From a virus: a DNA stretch of 64,000 nucleotides. The stretch covers positions 62,001-126,000 of IMG/VR virus record IMGVR_UViG_3300028840_002431; one strand, written 5' to 3'. Position numbers and translations under genes: made by a program. Position 1 is the stretch's first letter; every line of letters starts with the position of its first letter. Of the stretch, positions 61,984-64,000 are shown in pieces. Under the pieces are notes generated by a model. The model searched no databases and was not told the DNA's origin. It saw only the letters and a program-made list of their open reading frames with translations.

Positions 61984-62643
61984 ATGAACATCCTCACCTT
62001 ACGAGTTGCCGCGAGGTTCGCAGCCCGGAGCAGTTACCGGGTAGACCGGATGAGAGTCCGCAGGGCACTGAGAATCAATCACCCGGATGCTATAGAAGAC
62101 TCCAAGAAATACCACGGCGGCTACTCCGTAGCCCGTTTCGAGCACGTCCCCATATCCAAAATCAAACTGCCGCCAATCTGGAAACCCTCAAGAGCCGTCA
62201 GAATCAGAAAGGCGATTAAAGAGGGAAAGGCGTTACCGCCTATACACCTGGGACCCAATTACGAGATCTCCGACGGCATCCATAGAACCAATGTGTCTAA
62301 AGAGTTTGGCTTTACCCACGTCCCCGCCATTATCACAGAGTGGGTAGAGACCCCCGATGAAATCGAATTACCCGAGCCTGAGAAACCTCGATTGGATGTT
62401 GGAGACTGGGTCAAAACCCGCGAGAAGTGGGACGGACGGGAATACGGTTGGATCGAAGAACAACTCCTCTATGCTTTCGACAGAAGGGTAAAAAGATGGA
62501 AGTACGCTGTGGCCTTGGTCAAGCGTGGGGACGACTGGCCCGACATTCTGGACCTGAGAGACTCAGAATTTGATCCGGCGCGAGTACCCTCCTGGGTCAA
62601 GAAACATAGGCAGGACTGGATCAAGAAATACAAAGAGAGTTAG
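61984..62643 (+). CDS. ParB/Srx-like nuclease-domain protein, RVAARFAARS-tagged, 219 aa
   Basis: Begins MNILTLRVAARFAARSSYRV. Residues 55-115 match the ParB N-terminal/sulfiredoxin fold: VPISKIKLPPIWKPSRAVRI, then LPPIHLGPNYEISDGIHRTN with the DGxHR motif. No helix-turn-helix follows, so it is not a full centromere-binding ParB; it may be a CTP- or ATP-using enzyme or nuclease. The C-terminal half is basic. Confidence 0.75.
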   Translation: MNILTLRVAARFAARSSYRVDRMRVRRALRINHPDAIEDSKKYHGGYSVARFEHVPISKIKLPPIWKPSRAVRIRKAIKEGKALPPIHLGPNYEISDGIHRTNVSKEFGFTHVPAIITEWVETPDEIELPEPEKPRLDVGDWVKTREKWDGREYGWIEEQLLYAFDRRVKRWKYAVALVKRGDDWPDILDLRDSEFDPARVPSWVKKHRQDWIKKYKES

Positions 62644-62867
62644 TCCGGGTACTTACAGCCGTTCTTCTCCTGCCACTCCTCCATATCGTGAGCGAGCTTC
62701 AAAGCCTCGTCAATTTTCCGACCGTCGATTCCAAGGTTGGACGCACGGTCGGCCCAGTACCTGATGACTCTGGGGGCCAGCCTGTCTTTGCCCCTGAGGA
62801 CGAATACAGGTTCATCGTCGGCTACCCTGGAGAAACACCCGCGTTCGATTTCTTCTCGTTTGATCAT
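62640..62867 (-). CDS. hypothetical protein, 75 aa
   Basis: Begins MIKREEIERGCFSRVADDEP; one beta hairpin then helices. Separated by 9 nt from the gene upstream. Confidence 0.62.
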   Translation of the reverse strand: MIKREEIERGCFSRVADDEPVFVLRGKDRLAPRVIRYWADRASNLGIDGRKIDEALKLAHDMEEWQEKNGCKYPD

Positions 62868-62876
62868 AACGCCTTG

Positions 62877-63710
62877 CTACACCATCCTGTCTTCGTGTTT
62901 GGCAGACAATAGATTATACCCTCTGGGCACGCTGTGGTTAAGTTTTATGAGCACCTTGGCCCGCTGTTCCCAGGACTCGTCGCCCCTAGGGTCGTAGCCA
63001 CGTACCCTGGACATCCAGAGTCTTACGGTCGTCCCGTCGATTATCCTGAAAACCCAACCCCAATATGTCCGGCCGTCCGGAGCATCGAGGTTGTGTTTCA
63101 CAGGCTGGCTCCCCTCGTAGTACAGCCAGTCAGACCCTATGTGCGGCAACTTGGCCGAGCCAATAGCGGCGTTCACATTCGTCTTAATGTTTGTCTTGTT
63201 TGAGACCCCCACGCTAGTGACTACGAACAGGGTTGATTTGTTGACTGTGCTTCGCTTGAAAAAGAAGGGCTTGTGGTAATCCCAAACGCCCTGGACTCTC
63301 TCCACGTAATCGATCAGTTCCTTTTCCAGATCCGTCAGGGTGTCCGGAGCCTCGTCAAACAAGCCTCCCATACTGACATCGTCGTCCATCCACGAAAGGT
63401 CTTCGTCCGATTCCTCTGGCTCTGGTTTGGCGGAACCAGGGTTAACAAAATTCTTGGCCAGCATCCGGTACTCCGTGATCTGGTGTGCGGACGACATGTG
63501 TTGAAGATGGTCCAGAAGACCCTCTACCGTCTCTAGGTAGAAGGTGTCGGCCTTCTTCTCCGTGTCAAAACCCCCGGCTCGAATGTCTTCGTGCAGTGCC
63601 CTTAGCTGCCTCGACACACTGTCGGAACTGAGGTCCTTCCAACTGCACGCGAGCGCCTTTATTAATGTCTTGCCGTACCTCGACCTGGGTCCAGTGTTCT
63701 CCTTCGCCAT
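62877..63710 (-). CDS. hypothetical protein, 277 aa
   Basis: Helical first part, an acidic linker near residue 120 (PEPEESDEDLSWMDDDVSMG), and a beta-rich C-terminal part (VRLWMSRVRGYDPRGDESWE). GGAGGGAAG precedes ATG 63710. No family recognised. Confidence 0.68.
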   Translation of the reverse strand: MAKENTGPRSRYGKTLIKALACSWKDLSSDSVSRQLRALHEDIRAGGFDTEKKADTFYLETVEGLLDHLQHMSSAHQITEYRMLAKNFVNPGSAKPEPEESDEDLSWMDDDVSMGGLFDEAPDTLTDLEKELIDYVERVQGVWDYHKPFFFKRSTVNKSTLFVVTSVGVSNKTNIKTNVNAAIGSAKLPHIGSDWLYYEGSQPVKHNLDAPDGRTYWGWVFRIIDGTTVRLWMSRVRGYDPRGDESWEQRAKVLIKLNHSVPRGYNLLSAKHEDRMV

Positions 63711-63744
63711 TGCTTCCCTCCATTCACAGATTTCATCTTCGCTT

Positions 63745-63858
63745 TCATTTCGTTCTTCGCTTCTTCCACAACGTCCAAGCTACACCGCATAAGACGGCAA
63801 ACAGAAGCGCCCCTTGGACAGCTAGGAGCACCATGGCGGACATAACAAGTAATTCCAT
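63745..63858 (-). CDS. small membrane protein, 37 aa
   Basis: ATG nearly touches the stop of the upstream gene (TAGATG). One membrane helix, VLLAVQGALLFAVLCGVAW, then WKKRRTK, so an N-out or tail-basic small membrane peptide; holin-like or regulatory roles are possible. Confidence 0.55.
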   Translation of the reverse strand: MELLVMSAMVLLAVQGALLFAVLCGVAWTLWKKRRTK

Positions 63859-64000
63859 CTATTCTTTTGCCGCGTCTTCCGCTTTCAGGATGTCTAGCCA
63901 CCTCCGGATCTTGGCAAAATGCTCTTCGTCGCCTCCGTGCAACATTAGCTGAAACCTAAAACACAACTCAGCGAACCCGGCCCTTATGACGAACAGATAG
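63859..64000 (-). CDS. hypothetical protein, partial (runs off the right edge)
   Basis: Open from the window edge to TAG at 63859; the visible C terminus includes ELCFRFQLMLHGGDEEHFAK and ends KAEDAAKE. Coupled to the small membrane protein. Confidence 0.5.
   Translation of the reverse strand, partial: YLFVIRAGFAELCFRFQLMLHGGDEEHFAKIRRWLDILKAEDAAKE

Noticed and set aside
61984-62643. Full ParB partition protein matching the parS site
   Set aside because: Only the N-terminal ParB-like fold is present; no helix-turn-helix or dimer domain follows, so it is unlikely to bind parS.
1-64000. CRISPR arrays or insertion sequences
   Set aside because: No regular short repeats with unique spacers and no transposase gene or terminal inverted repeats were seen.

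Overview
The window looks like part of the genome of a large double-stranded DNA tailed phage (jumbo class, or a remnant of one). A row of tail-fibre-like genes, including one with collagen repeats, fits this. So do HNH endonucleases dropped between tRNA genes, two DNA methyltransferases, dCTP deaminase, a 5'-deoxynucleotidase-like HAD enzyme, phage-style phosphatases and dozens of small unknown genes. The host cannot be named from the sequence. GC content is moderate to high by eye. Most units are on the minus strand, with short plus-strand blocks between them.

Layout. 1-4900: partial von Willebrand A (vWA) gene, two HNH genes, small genes, the first tRNAs and a dense cluster of unusual tRNA-like RNAs (4249-4880). 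4912-10783: one minus-strand operon whose genes include an E1/ThiF-like protein, a ubiquitin-like protein, a JAMM/JAB isopeptidase and a TROVE (Ro60) RNA-binding protein. 10900-20840: small plus- and minus-strand genes interleaved with tRNAs, with an AAA+ ATPase and an ADP-ribosyltransferase-like protein. 20807-25619: phosphopantetheinyl transferase, acyl carrier protein and a ketosynthase with Ser in place of the catalytic Cys, then a tail-fibre-like gene and phosphatidylserine decarboxylase. 26026-26405: a one-piece tmRNA. 26562-31896: the main tRNA array. 32367-39957: structural and unknown genes, a metallopeptidase, two methyltransferases and two sigma-factor-like genes. 39958-40562: an intergenic region. 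40563-51149: GHKL ATPase, phosphatases, acetyltransferases and the tail-fibre cluster. 51203-64000: nucleotide metabolism, a second GHKL ATPase fused to a zinc protease, a sulfotransferase, a ParB-like nuclease and unknown genes.

Translation functions dominate. I read about 46 ordinary or near-ordinary tRNAs covering all 20 amino acids, plus tmRNA. The most unusual finding is a family of tRNA-like genes that carry a 60-75-nt structured insertion between the anticodon arm (or variable arm) and the T arm. The insertion has two helices and ends in a conserved YACAWGC motif. Two members (4496-4635 and 29834-29978) are circularly permuted: the T arm and 3' acceptor strand are encoded before the 5' acceptor, D arm and anticodon arm, and the same two insertion helices close the ends. 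A candidate Y-RNA-like transcript (24179-24248) carries a tRNA T arm inside an 11-bp terminal helix, in a genome that also encodes Ro60.

Regulation. A short element, CCGGTGTAAT or close variants, precedes many units on both strands and also precedes tmRNA. It often ends only 7-12 nt before the start codon, which suggests a phage-specific promoter and leaderless or very short-leader mRNAs. The two sigma-like proteins are natural candidates to recognise it. Several groups of otherwise unrelated small proteins share N-terminal tags (MYSYDRR, MDHxxWKTG, VVTRYAAAK, PRKAFEQAL), which may be sorting or virion-packaging signals.
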